From the NCBI GenBank assembly GCA_964601125.1, contig CAZRKB010000002.1, positions 4,353 to 68,352 of the forward strand: a DNA stretch of 64,000 nucleotides, in the 5' to 3' direction. The stretch comes from DATDVC01 sp964601125 (GTDB lineage: Bacteria > Patescibacteriota > Minisyncoccia > Phycocordibacterales > WO2-35-19). Positions 17,269 to 25,361 of this stretch are shown one piece after another; positions within the stretch are counted from its first letter, which is position 1, and every line of letters starts with the position of its first letter. The translations under genes were made by a program, and so were the position numbers. The notes beneath the pieces are model-generated. The model worked only from the letters and a program-made list of their open reading frames with translations, ran no database searches and was not told the DNA's origin.

Positions 17269-18243
17269 CTATTCTTCCCAATGAGTTTTGATGTATTCCT
17301 CAGCCTCACTCATTGATAGAGGGTGGGTGGAGTTGCCTACTCTAACGAAAAATTCTTCATCCGCGCCGTTTTTCAAGTAGGCTGGTTTATGACTCTCGCT
17401 TACTGAAATAACGCAGATATCCTTGCTTTCTATTCTTTCAAACTTAATGTCAATATATCTCAAAAAATGAACACCAATTTGGGTTTTTATCAGCTGAGTC
17501 AAGTGATTTTCAAAACCATCTCTATTTTTTTTCGGCAAAGTTTCAAAATCATCTTTGAGACCCACGGCATCACCTTCGTTATTTGCACCAATAACCAAAA
17601 TTCCTCCTTCGGTGTTGAGGAATGCAACAAGCGTTTTCGTGGCGGCTTTTTCCAAGTCGCGATTAGTGGTCATTTTACGCTTGTCATATCTTAAAGATTC
17701 TTTAAATTCGGTAAACAAGTTTTCGCCACCGCTTAAAATTTCACTTAGTCTTCGAGGATTGTTTTTATTTGGGTTGTGGCGCAAGGCTTGCTTTATAATA
17801 CTCAAATATTCTTCAGCATTTGAAACATTTCGCATTTTAGTTTTCTTGTTTCCGTTTTGATGCAAGATGATGGTTGAGTGCTTCATTAGTCTGCCTATTG
17901 GAGATTCGTAAGTTTCTATAGATGTTATGTCAGCTATCCTTATAAGTTGCTTCCTTCTAAAAAGAAGGCCTGATTTGCGCACTATCTCTTTCTGGCCTAT
18001 CTCAAAATATGAAAAATACCAATCGAAAAATATAATTGAAATATAGATTAGTTGAAGCGAAGAAAAAGCTGATACCAAAAATATGTCATAACGCAAAAGA
18101 TCGTCCGCTCCAAATCTCCTGTACAACATCTCGTAGTTTTCAAGGAAGGAAAGTATGTAGAGAGCTACAGCGGCAAGTATTTCCATTATCAACACTCGCT
18201 TTATGAACACTAAAGGACCTTCTTTGACTATTGTCCGACGCAT
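17269..18243 (-). CDS. Membrane PH-like domain fused to Schlafen/AlbA_2 domain
   Basis: The 324-aa protein has two N-terminal membrane helices (about 18-36 and 52-74), a bacterial PH (bPH2/YdbS-like) domain with EIVRKSGLLFRRKQLIRIADITSIE around 83-150, and a C-terminal AlbA_2/Schlafen-like domain from ENLFTEFKESLRYDKRK (about 174) to 300, including VAFLNTEGGILVIGANNEG. The last is the hallmark of the divergent AAA_4/Schlafen group, whose members are linked to nucleic-acid binding, regulation or RNA cleavage. Tethering it to the membrane through a PH module is unusual. It is divergent from the DsbA gene at 18296. Confidence 0.82.
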   Translation of the reverse strand: MRRTIVKEGPLVFIKRVLIMEILAAVALYILSFLENYEMLYRRFGADDLLRYDIFLVSAFSSLQLIYISIIFFDWYFSYFEIGQKEIVRKSGLLFRRKQLIRIADITSIETYESPIGRLMKHSTIILHQNGNKKTKMRNVSNAEEYLSIIKQALRHNPNKNNPRRLSEILSGGENLFTEFKESLRYDKRKMTTNRDLEKAATKTLVAFLNTEGGILVIGANNEGDAVGLKDDFETLPKKNRDGFENHLTQLIKTQIGVHFLRYIDIKFERIESKDICVISVSESHKPAYLKNGADEEFFVRVGNSTHPLSMSEAEEYIKTHWEE

Positions 18244-18295
18244 CCTCTCATGTTAGCATAAATTATCATATTTATTTATCGGCTTATTTTATATT

Positions 18296-19015
18296 ATGGA
18301 AGGAGAATCAAACAATAAATTATCGGTGCCGCTAGCTATCGTTTTTGCTGGACTTTTGATTGCTGGAGCTGTTATGTATGGCAAAGTTAACATAACTACC
18401 GTTGCCGCACCTCAGGTGGCCCAAGTTAATCAACCTGCCGGGCAGGTGGTTAATAGTTTGGATCAAATGAGGCCAGTATCAAAAGACGACCATATTCGTG
18501 GCGACCTAAATGCGGATGTGATCATTGTTGAATATTCAGATACCGAGTGTCCTTTCTGCAAACAATTTCATTCAACTTTAAAGCAGGTGGTTTCTGAATA
18601 TGGAAATAGAGTGGCTTGGGTGTATAGGCATCTCCCTCTTGATCAACTTCATCCTAAAGCTAGAAAAGAGGCTGAAGCTCTAGAGTGCGCGGCAGAGCTT
18701 GGTGGCAACGAAGTTTTTTGGTCTTACACCGATAGGCTTTATGAAATAACTCCTGCCAATAATGGTCTTGATCTATCTATGCTTCCTCAAATCGCTACTT
18801 ATATCGGTCTAAATGAAGCAGATTTCAACGAATGTCTTTCAAGTGGCAGACATGCGGATAAAGTAGAAGCAGATGCCCAAAACGCTTTCGCTACTGGCGG
18901 CGGTGGTACCCCCTGGAGCATTGTCGTTTCCAAATCAGGTAAAAAATACGAACTTTCTGGCGCTCAACCAATTACATTGGTAAAACAGCTAATTGATACA
19001 GCACTGAAAAATTAG
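18296..19015 (+). CDS. DsbA-family thiol-disulfide oxidoreductase, membrane-anchored
   Basis: The 239-aa product has an N-terminal anchor (about 11-28), then a DsbA-like thioredoxin fold with active site CPFC at Cys85/Cys88 in YSDTECPFCKQFH, a helical insertion, and the cis-Pro loop GGGTPWSIV. It would act outside the membrane on secreted Cys proteins. A second homologue is at 24349-24987. Its ATG has no Shine-Dalgarno. Confidence 0.9.
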   Translation: MEGESNNKLSVPLAIVFAGLLIAGAVMYGKVNITTVAAPQVAQVNQPAGQVVNSLDQMRPVSKDDHIRGDLNADVIIVEYSDTECPFCKQFHSTLKQVVSEYGNRVAWVYRHLPLDQLHPKARKEAEALECAAELGGNEVFWSYTDRLYEITPANNGLDLSMLPQIATYIGLNEADFNECLSSGRHADKVEADAQNAFATGGGGTPWSIVVSKSGKKYELSGAQPITLVKQLIDTALKN

Positions 19016-19094
19016 CTTTTGGATTGGGGACTACAAAATTGCGCAACAAATGTTCTATTTGATAAGATTATATTATTAAAACTAACTTAGACTT

Positions 19095-19367
19095 ATGGCA
19101 AACATGATGATGGGTTATGGTCCGGGTTGGGGCGGTGGATACATGGCAGGGCTTCTACCGTTCTTCTCTTTATTAGTTATTTGGAGTTTAGTTTGGAAAG
19201 GTTTGGCTCTTTGGCACTCAGCTAGGAAAGGTCAAAATTGGTGGTTTGTGATCCTGCTAGTTGTAAATACGGCCGGCATTTTAGAGATCATCTACCTCTT
19301 TGCGGTGTTAAAAATAAAATTTGGCGATTTACTTAAGAAAGATACTCAACCAACTCCCTCCGTTTAA
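19095..19367 (+). CDS. DUF5652-like small membrane protein
   Basis: The 90-aa protein has a Gly/Met-rich start (MANMMMGYGPGWGGGY), two membrane helices and the conserved WSLVWKGLALWHSARKGQNWWF block with NTAGILEIIYLF, which matches DUF5652, a family common in Patescibacteria. Function is unknown. A strong terminator follows the stop. Confidence 0.8.
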   Translation: MANMMMGYGPGWGGGYMAGLLPFFSLLVIWSLVWKGLALWHSARKGQNWWFVILLVVNTAGILEIIYLFAVLKIKFGDLLKKDTQPTPSV

Positions 19368-19370
19368 AAA

Positions 19371-19403
19371 CAAAACACCCCTTGACTAGCTCGGGGTGTT
19401 TTG
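19371..19403. terminator. Bidirectional intrinsic terminator
   Basis: CAAAACACCCC (19371-19381) pairs with GGGGTGTTTTG (19393-19403). A-rich and T-rich arms allow termination from both convergent genes. Confidence 0.85.
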
Positions 19404-19424
19404 CAAATCATAGTAGCACCACTA

Positions 19425-20405
19425 CTACGGAGAAGTAGTGGTAGCTGTTATTGGGCTCGTGGTGGCCTTGTTGCCTGAAGCGTCAGACGATTCTATAAGA
19501 AGATGGAAAAGAGTGCTTGTGGAGAGGTTGTTTATGGTTAAGCTGTGACTTGTAACCAACGCGCCGCTTTGGACAAATTCTGCTAAAGCCGTATTAATTG
19601 GGGTTGAGGTGGAGAAGTAAACCTTAGAAGAAGCGGCTTCGTTCGTGTTCCAACTAACCATGATACTTGATGTACTCGCGGATAGGGAGAGGTTGCTTAT
19701 AGAAGGCGCGACAGTGTCAGGTTCTGGCACAGGGGGAGTCGAGGTGGCACTTGATTTAGTGGTAAAACTTACTTGGTTAGAAGAAGTATTACCAAATCGG
19801 TCTTTAGCTTCTACCAAAGCGTAGTAATTTGTGTTTGGAGAGAGACCAAAGATAAAAGCGTAATGATTTTTTCCGTCGAAATGATTAAATGAGCGAACGC
19901 TCGGGTGACTTGTATTTGCTGGAGAAGTGGTAGAGTAATAAACTTTACCGGTTGATTTTTCGTCTGTATTCCAAACAATCAAAGCAACAGTTTGCCCAGT
20001 TTTGGTCAAAAGACCAGAAATTATTGGAGCGGTGGTGTCAGGGGTGGAAGTTGCTGGTTTAGGAATAGGGAAGGGGCAATTTTGATCTAGGTTGATGTTG
20101 TCCCAATTTGTGTTAATCCAACCAAAGGAGAAGGGGAAAAATCTTTGTAAACACACCCTTCGATACTTGTCTTCGTATTGCTCGATTTTTTTATCGAATT
20201 TTTCTTTTTGCTTCTCCTCCTTCTCTTTAAGTTTTTTTGCTTGCTTTTCCTGTTTTTCTATCTGCCTCTCTATTTTTTGGGCCACTTTTTCTTTCTGTTT
20301 CTCAAATTTGTCTCCACTATCATTATCCGCAAAAACAAAATTTGGGGTAAAAGAAGAAAGAGCAACCATGAAAGAGAGCAGGCCAATATTTAGTTTACTC
20401 ATCAT
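19425..20405 (-). CDS. Secreted coiled-coil protein with two fibronectin type III domains
   Basis: The 326-aa protein has a signal peptide (cleavage near FVFADNDS), a highly charged coiled coil (about 33-82, repeats of EKQ/KEK), a Pro/Trp-containing linker and two FN3 domains (about 125-225 and 233-326) with VVWNTDEKSTGKVYYST and MVSWNTNEAASSKVYFST motifs. It is probably exported and surface-bound. It is divergent from the ECF sigma gene, and the intergenic region carries a matching sigma-like motif on each strand, so it may be a regulon member. Confidence 0.8.
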   Translation of the reverse strand: MMSKLNIGLLSFMVALSSFTPNFVFADNDSGDKFEKQKEKVAQKIERQIEKQEKQAKKLKEKEEKQKEKFDKKIEQYEDKYRRVCLQRFFPFSFGWINTNWDNINLDQNCPFPIPKPATSTPDTTAPIISGLLTKTGQTVALIVWNTDEKSTGKVYYSTTSPANTSHPSVRSFNHFDGKNHYAFIFGLSPNTNYYALVEAKDRFGNTSSNQVSFTTKSSATSTPPVPEPDTVAPSISNLSLSASTSSIMVSWNTNEAASSKVYFSTSTPINTALAEFVQSGALVTSHSLTINNLSTSTLFHLLIESSDASGNKATTSPITATTTSP

Positions 20406-20452
20406 TTTTAATTCTATTAACTTGTAAAAAGCGTTTGACCGCTACATGAGGG

Positions 20453-20479
20453 AGACGAAGCACTTACACCACTTCTTTC
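20453..20479 (-). promoter_or_regulatory. Candidate ECF promoter for the secreted FN3 gene
   Basis: On the minus strand GAAAGA (20479-20474) is followed by 16 bp and CGTCT (20457-20453). The same pair with 15 bp spacing lies in front of the divergent sigma gene. Confidence 0.45.
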
Positions 20480-20514
20480 ATCGACAAACAGGACTTCTTG
20501 TTGTATTTTAAATT

Positions 20515-20540
20515 GAAAGAAAAAGAGGTCTTAAACGTCT
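20515..20540 (+). promoter_or_regulatory. Candidate autoregulated ECF promoter
   Basis: GAAAGA (20515-20520), 15 bp, then CGTCT (20536-20540), 3 bases before the sigma gene ATG. CGTC is a typical ECF -10 core. Confidence 0.45.
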
Positions 20541-20543
20541 ACC

Positions 20544-21083
20544 ATGGAAGACAAAAAGCGATATTTTGAAAATATTTATAAAAAAGAGGCAGACAACATA
20601 TTCCGCTTTATTTTGCTTCGAGTTTCAAATCGAGAAGAAGCTGTGGATATCGCGGAAGAAGCTTTTTATAAATTTTGGCAGATGGTCATAGGGGGTGAAA
20701 AGATCGAACACCCTAAAGCTCTTCTTTTTAAGATATCCAGGAACAAAATCATAGATTGGTATAGAAAGAAAAAGGCGGAATCGCTCGAAGAAGTGATGTC
20801 AGATGAAAACGAAGATAATAAAAATATGCCTGAAATAACTGACAGTGTAGCTCATGAAAAAATTATTTTTAGCGCGGAAACTTTGTGGGTAATGAAAAAT
20901 TTAAACAAATTGCCATCTGAATACGGAGAAATTATAAGAATGCGTTTCGTGCACGATCTCTCGCTTGATGAAATGGCAAACATATTAAGTGTAAGCAATA
21001 ACGCTGTGTCTTTACGTCTAAACCGAGCCTTGCAAAAATTAAGAGAACAATTAGGAATTGATATTAAAAACAAACATGAATGA
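20544..21083 (+). CDS. ECF-type RNA polymerase sigma factor
   Basis: The 179-aa product has sigma region 2 (NIFRFILLRVSNREEAVDIAEEAFYKFW, then KISRNKIIDWYRKK) and region 4 (LNKLPSEYGEIIRMRFVHDLS, then an HTH with MANILSVSNNAVSLRLNRALQKLRE). It lacks regions 1 and 3, as in the extracytoplasmic function group. The stop overlaps the start of the DUF5667-like gene by 8 bases, the usual layout of a sigma factor with its membrane partner. Confidence 0.93.
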   Translation: MEDKKRYFENIYKKEADNIFRFILLRVSNREEAVDIAEEAFYKFWQMVIGGEKIEHPKALLFKISRNKIIDWYRKKKAESLEEVMSDENEDNKNMPEITDSVAHEKIIFSAETLWVMKNLNKLPSEYGEIIRMRFVHDLSLDEMANILSVSNNAVSLRLNRALQKLREQLGIDIKNKHE

Positions 21084-21825
21084 AGAATGGCAAAAAGGAA
21101 TAAAGGAATTAAAAGAGATTAAACTGACCAAGGAAGAAAAAGAATATATCTTGAAAAGAGTTTTAACTCGATCCCCTTATGTTTTTAGGCGGTCTGTTTT
21201 TATGAGACGGTATGCTGGGGTTTTTGTTTTAACCATTTTTATTTTGAGTGGTGCAGTTGCAACTCGGGCAGAAAAATCTTTGCCCGGTGACGCTCTTTAC
21301 GCGGTCAAAATAAATGTGACAGAACCGGCGCGCGATTTGATTAAAATATTGCCCGAAGAAAAAATGGAATGGGAGGCCGAAAAAGCTTTGCGTCGAGTCG
21401 AAGAAGCCGAAATTTTAATTGCCGAACAAAGATTGGATGACAAAAAAGAAAGCAAGCTAAATAATCTTTTTGAAAAACACACCGAAACTATTAAAAAAGA
21501 AACAGAAAAAGAGATAAAGAAAATGGAAATAGAGTATGAAGAGCGGCAAAAAGAAGAAAAGAAAACAGAAGAAAGATTGGAGAGAAAAAAAGAAAATGAA
21601 GAAGATAAAGTAAAAATAGAAAAGGAAAAACAGACAGAAGAAATTAAAAGGGAAGAAGAGAGGCGAGAGGAAAGAAATAAAGAGCTAGTTGAGAAAATCA
21701 AAAAAGTTGATCAAAAAAGAGAAGAGAGACTAAAAGAGCTTGAAGAAAAACGCCAAAAAGCTCTGGAAAAAGCTAAGGAAAGCAAGGAAAAATTCAAAAC
21801 AAATTTGAGAGAAGACAGAGATTGA
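21076..21825 (+). CDS. DUF5667-like membrane protein, likely anti-sigma partner
   Basis: I start this gene at ATG 21076, overlapping the sigma stop (ATGAATGA). The 249-aa product has a short cytoplasmic N-terminus with KELKEIKLTKEEKEYIL, one membrane helix (about 45-62), the DUF5667 signature LPGDALYAVKINVTEPARD just outside, then about 150 residues of extremely charged Glu/Lys/Arg coiled coil. The topology fits an anti-sigma factor with an external sensor. The long coiled coil is unusual in such proteins. Confidence 0.8.
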   Translation: MNEEWQKGIKELKEIKLTKEEKEYILKRVLTRSPYVFRRSVFMRRYAGVFVLTIFILSGAVATRAEKSLPGDALYAVKINVTEPARDLIKILPEEKMEWEAEKALRRVEEAEILIAEQRLDDKKESKLNNLFEKHTETIKKETEKEIKKMEIEYEERQKEEKKTEERLERKKENEEDKVKIEKEKQTEEIKREEERREERNKELVEKIKKVDQKREERLKELEEKRQKALEKAKESKEKFKTNLREDRD

Positions 21826-21844
21826 GTATGTTAAAATTTAAGTT

Positions 21845-22261
21845 ATGAATGATGAGGAATTTAAGCAAAGATTAACACCCGAGCAATATAAGGTACTCAG
21901 AGAAAAAGCTACAGAAGCACCTTTTTCGGGTAAGTATGTAAATGAAAAAAGAGAAGGGATGTATAAATGCTCTGCTTGCGGGCAGGAATTGTTTTCTTCT
22001 GGCACAAAATTTGATTCTGGTACCGGTTGGCCGTCTTTTGACGATGCCATTCCTGGGGCTGTTGAATTTATCTCAGATGATTCCCATGGCATGCAAAGAA
22101 CCGAAGTGGTTTGTTCTAAATGCAAGTCTCACTTAGGACATGTGTTTGATGATGGTCCCCAAGATACAACAGGCAAAAGGTATTGTATAAATTCTGTATG
22201 CTTGAATTTGGATCATAAAAATACTCGAGTCTCTTACGGAAAAAATGATAGAGCAATATGA
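21845..22261 (+). CDS. msrB: Peptide-methionine (R)-S-oxide reductase
   Basis: MsrB reduces methionine-R-sulfoxide in proteins. The 138-aa sequence has the two zinc CxxC pairs (CSACGQ and CSKCKSHLGHVFDDGP), the GTGWPSF motif and the catalytic Cys114 in RYCIN; a second Cys119 nearby (SVCLNL) replaces the usual SASL context and could act in resolution. An extended -10 (TGT then TAAAAT at 21832-21837) ends 7 bases before ATG, so the mRNA may be leaderless. It heads a redox cluster with thioredoxin, DipZ-like and DsbA genes. Confidence 0.95.
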   Translation: MNDEEFKQRLTPEQYKVLREKATEAPFSGKYVNEKREGMYKCSACGQELFSSGTKFDSGTGWPSFDDAIPGAVEFISDDSHGMQRTEVVCSKCKSHLGHVFDDGPQDTTGKRYCINSVCLNLDHKNTRVSYGKNDRAI

Positions 22262-22286
22262 AAATTCCCAATAAGTATAATTTTAG

Positions 22287-22538
22287 GTGCTTTTCTTCTA
22301 CGCTTCGTGGTGTCCGTACTGTAGGTCGGCTGAAAATGACATAAACAAAAATCTATCCCAAATTCCTGATGGGGTGTATATTTTAAAAACCAATTATGAT
22401 AGCGAAATCGCTCTCAGGCAAAAATACGGTGTCACTTACCAACACACTTTTGTCCAAGTCGACTCTTCTGGTAACCTTATAAAAAAGTGGTCTGGTTCTG
22501 AGACATTATCCGACATTCTTGCTAATATTGATAAATGA
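22287..22538 (+). CDS. Short thioredoxin-like protein, possibly N-terminally truncated
   Basis: This ORF starts at GTG 22287, giving 83 aa with active site WCPYC (Cys9/Cys12) at its extreme N-terminus, and a thioredoxin tail including YGVTYQHTFVQVD with its cis-Pro region changed. The first beta-alpha elements and any membrane anchor are missing. TATAAT at 22276-22281 could drive a leaderless GTG start. Alternatively, ATG 22258 overlaps the msrB stop (ATGA) but lies in another frame, so a frameshift may have split the gene. The stop overlaps the next ATG by 4 bases. Confidence 0.65.
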   Translation: MLFFYASWCPYCRSAENDINKNLSQIPDGVYILKTNYDSEIALRQKYGVTYQHTFVQVDSSGNLIKKWSGSETLSDILANIDK

Positions 22539-24328
22539 TTTTCTTTATCATTTCTCTTATTGCCGGATTTTTAACAGTTTTAACACCGTGTGTGTTACCA
22601 ATATTACCGGTTGTTCTGGGGAGTTCAGTTGTTGGGGGCGGACAAACAAATAGGAAGAAAACTTTCGTGGTCATAGGTTCTTTGGTGGCTTCAATTTTTG
22701 CTTTCACTTTTCTTCTGCGGGTTTCCACTGCGTTTATCATGGTGCCTCCAGATTTTTGGACATATCTGTCTGGGGCCATAATTTTTATTTTTGGACTCTC
22801 TCTCGTTTGGCCGAATTTGTGGAGTAAGCTATCGAGCTCTTTATTTACTAAATCAAACCAGCTTCTAAATGAGAGTTTTCAAAAAAGAGACAGGTGGTGG
22901 GGAGATGTTGCTCTCGGTGCTTCCTTGGGCCCAATTTTTACCACTTGTAGCCCAACCTTTTTTGTGATTTTGGCAACCGTTCTTCCGGCTAGCCTTACTC
23001 AGGGCGTTATCTATCTTGTTGCATATTGCGCAGGTTTAGCTCTAGCCCTCATCCTGATCGCTTTTCTTGGGCAAAAGATCCTGCTCAAATTTTCTGCAAT
23101 AGCTGACCCTAATGGCAACTTCAAAAAAGTTTTGGGTTGGGTTTTTCTCGTTCTCGCTGTACTTATAGCCAGTGGAGCAATAAAAAAGATTGAAACAAAA
23201 ATACTAGATGCGGGTTTCTTTGATTTCACAAAGATAGAGAGGAGCATCACTGATTTTCTAAGCTCATCAAAAAATGATGGATTAAATCAAAATCAGACAG
23301 GGGAGGCTGGTAACACAGGCCAGACAAATACCAACACGAATATTACTAAAAACAATACGAGTACAACTAAAAAGAACGATGTACTTTTTAAATACAAAGA
23401 AATCATCAATCCTTCGGGATTTGTAAATTCAGGAGAATTCCAACTTAAAGATTTGATAGGTAAAAAAGTGGTGTTGCTAGATTTTATGACGTATTCCTGC
23501 ATTAACTGTCAACGAACCTTTCCATATCTGAATGCTTGGTACCAGAAATATAAAGATGAAGGTCTTGAAATTGTCGGTATTCATACGCCCGAATTCGCTT
23601 TTGAAAAAAATATAGAAAATGTAAAGAAGGCTGCTTTAGAGTTTGAACTCGAGTTTCCGATTGTTTTAGACAATGATTACGGTACGTGGGGTAATTACAG
23701 CAATCGTTTTTGGCCAAGAAAATATTTGATCGATATAAATGGAAATGTGGTTTACGATCATATCGGTGAAGGTGGTTATGAAGAAACTGAAGATAAAATC
23801 GTACAACTACTAAAAGAAAGAGCGGCCATCATGGGTACTCACGTTTCTGAAGATAGAGTTTCTGTGCCCGAATACTCGATTTACTCCAGGAGCCCTGAGA
23901 CTTATTTTGGCGCATGGAGAAATGAAAATTTTGGCAACGGCACACCAAAAATAACAGGCGAACAAACTCTTTCTGTGCCGAGCAGTATTTCTGCCAACAA
24001 ATTCTACTTAGATAAGACATGGAATATCACTGCAGAATATGCTGAAAACGTAAATGCCCCAGCAAGCCTCAAATTCAAATTTGATGCTAAGGAGGTTTAC
24101 ATGGTTGCATCAGGAGACACTGATTTAAATGAAAAGGAGATAGAGGTTTACCTTGATGGTTCTATGGTGTCTCTAAATAATTCTGGTGGAGACGTCAGTA
24201 TGGGCAAGTTAAAAATAAAAGATTCAAAACTTTACCATCTCATATCTCTGCCCGTAGCCGGCGAGCATGTTCTTGAAATTATTTTCAAAAATCCCACCAC
24301 TCGCATATACACTTTCACCTTTGGGTAA
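22535..24328 (+). CDS. DipZ-like CcdA-thioredoxin fusion
   Basis: The 597-aa protein combines a six-helix CcdA/DsbD-beta domain (about 1-215, LTPCVLPILP with Cys19 and TTCSPTFF), a Ser/Thr/Asn linker, a TlpA-like thioredoxin domain with SCINC (Cys322/Cys325) in FMTYSCINCQRTFPYL, and a C-terminal beta-rich domain (about 450-597), as in mycobacterial DipZ. It would carry electrons across the membrane to external thioredoxin-like and DsbA partners. The ATG overlaps the upstream stop (ATGA). It fits with MsrB and DsbA as a protein-repair path. Confidence 0.9.
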   Translation: MIFFIISLIAGFLTVLTPCVLPILPVVLGSSVVGGGQTNRKKTFVVIGSLVASIFAFTFLLRVSTAFIMVPPDFWTYLSGAIIFIFGLSLVWPNLWSKLSSSLFTKSNQLLNESFQKRDRWWGDVALGASLGPIFTTCSPTFFVILATVLPASLTQGVIYLVAYCAGLALALILIAFLGQKILLKFSAIADPNGNFKKVLGWVFLVLAVLIASGAIKKIETKILDAGFFDFTKIERSITDFLSSSKNDGLNQNQTGEAGNTGQTNTNTNITKNNTSTTKKNDVLFKYKEIINPSGFVNSGEFQLKDLIGKKVVLLDFMTYSCINCQRTFPYLNAWYQKYKDEGLEIVGIHTPEFAFEKNIENVKKAALEFELEFPIVLDNDYGTWGNYSNRFWPRKYLIDINGNVVYDHIGEGGYEETEDKIVQLLKERAAIMGTHVSEDRVSVPEYSIYSRSPETYFGAWRNENFGNGTPKITGEQTLSVPSSISANKFYLDKTWNITAEYAENVNAPASLKFKFDAKEVYMVASGDTDLNEKEIEVYLDGSMVSLNNSGGDVSMGKLKIKDSKLYHLISLPVAGEHVLEIIFKNPTTRIYTFTFG

Positions 24329-24348
24329 AATATGCTAAATTTGGAGTC

Positions 24349-24987
24349 ATGAAATCAATATATTGGGCCGTTGGTGTTGTGGTGGTTTTGGGCGGAATTT
24401 ATTTTTTGTTTAAAAGTGGTGTAGCTAAAGTCGAGCCGCCATTTCAGGTTGGGGTAATCCACCCGCTTGACCAGGTGAAAGGTAATGCAAGCTCAACTGT
24501 CATATTGACTGAGTATAGCGACTTTCAGTGTCCTGCATGCCGTACATATTACCCAGTGCTTAGGGAAATTGTAACTGAGTATGGAGACAGGATAGCCCTG
24601 GTTTATAGACATTTTCCTCTTTTAAGCATTCATCCAAATGCGGAGTTCGCTGCGAGGGCTGCTGAGGCCGCTGGCAAGCAAGGCAAGTTTTGGGAAATGC
24701 ACGATCTTCTTTTTGAAAAACAAAATGAATGGTCCGGTGTTTCTGACATAGTATCAACTTTCAGATCATACGCTACTCTTTTAGGTATATCAGTTGATCA
24801 ATTTGAAGTTGATTTTAGATCAAAAGAAGTGAAAGATTTGGTTACAGCCGAAAGGGTACACGCTCTACGTTTGGGGATTCAGGGCACGCCATCTTTTTTC
24901 ATAAATGGCTCGCAAATTAAAAATCCAAATTCAGTTGAAGAATTCAGATCAATCATAGAAAGCGCTCTATCTCAATCTGGCAACTAG
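24349..24987 (+). CDS. DsbA-family oxidoreductase, membrane-anchored
   Basis: The 212-aa product has an N-terminal helix (about 5-22), then a DsbA fold with CPAC (Cys61/Cys64) in YSDFQCPACRTYYP, the helical insert and a cis-Pro loop GIQGTPSFFING. GGAG lies 2 bases before the ATG. It is the last gene of the redox cluster and is related to the CPFC protein at 18296-19015; the active-site dipeptides differ, so redox potentials probably differ too. Confidence 0.92.
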   Translation: MKSIYWAVGVVVVLGGIYFLFKSGVAKVEPPFQVGVIHPLDQVKGNASSTVILTEYSDFQCPACRTYYPVLREIVTEYGDRIALVYRHFPLLSIHPNAEFAARAAEAAGKQGKFWEMHDLLFEKQNEWSGVSDIVSTFRSYATLLGISVDQFEVDFRSKEVKDLVTAERVHALRLGIQGTPSFFINGSQIKNPNSVEEFRSIIESALSQSGN

Positions 24988-25047
24988 TTGGGCTGGAAAT
25001 TAAATCTAATCAACAGTTTTTGTTTGGAAGAATTTTGTTTCTAGGTT

Positions 25048-25053
25048 TATAAT
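25048..25053 (+). promoter_or_regulatory. -10 box 8 bases before start codon
   Basis: TATAAT ends 8 bases before ATG 25062, consistent with a leaderless or near-leaderless transcript. Confidence 0.55.
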
Positions 25054-25061
25054 TTAGTGCA

Positions 25062-25361
25062 ATGGATTATTCGGAAATTTATTTTGCTGTCGCTACGATC
25101 TCTACTATTGTGGTGGCTGGACTCGTTGCGCTCATTTTATTATACGCTATCTCTATACTTTACGATGTTAAGAGGCTATCGAAGATAGCCAAAAAGGAAG
25201 CTGAAATAATCGCCAAAGGTTTTGAAAAAAGCGCTGATATTTTTGGTGTTGAACTATCTAACGAAACTGCAGCTTTTGTAAAAACAGTCTTTGCTTTGCT
25301 GCTTTCTTACTTTGCTCCCAAAGGAAGGGCTAGTGTTACAAAGAGGAAACTTAAGGTTTAG
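25062..25361 (+). CDS. Single-TM protein of unknown function
   Basis: The 99-aa product has one membrane helix (about 8-33), an amphipathic charged segment (KRLSKIAKKEAEIIAKGF) and a basic C-terminal tail. No family is recognised; the layout resembles small coiled-coil membrane proteins common in Patescibacteria. It is convergent with and overlaps the MFS gene by 4 bases. Confidence 0.65.
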   Translation: MDYSEIYFAVATISTIVVAGLVALILLYAISILYDVKRLSKIAKKEAEIIAKGFEKSADIFGVELSNETAAFVKTVFALLLSYFAPKGRASVTKRKLKV

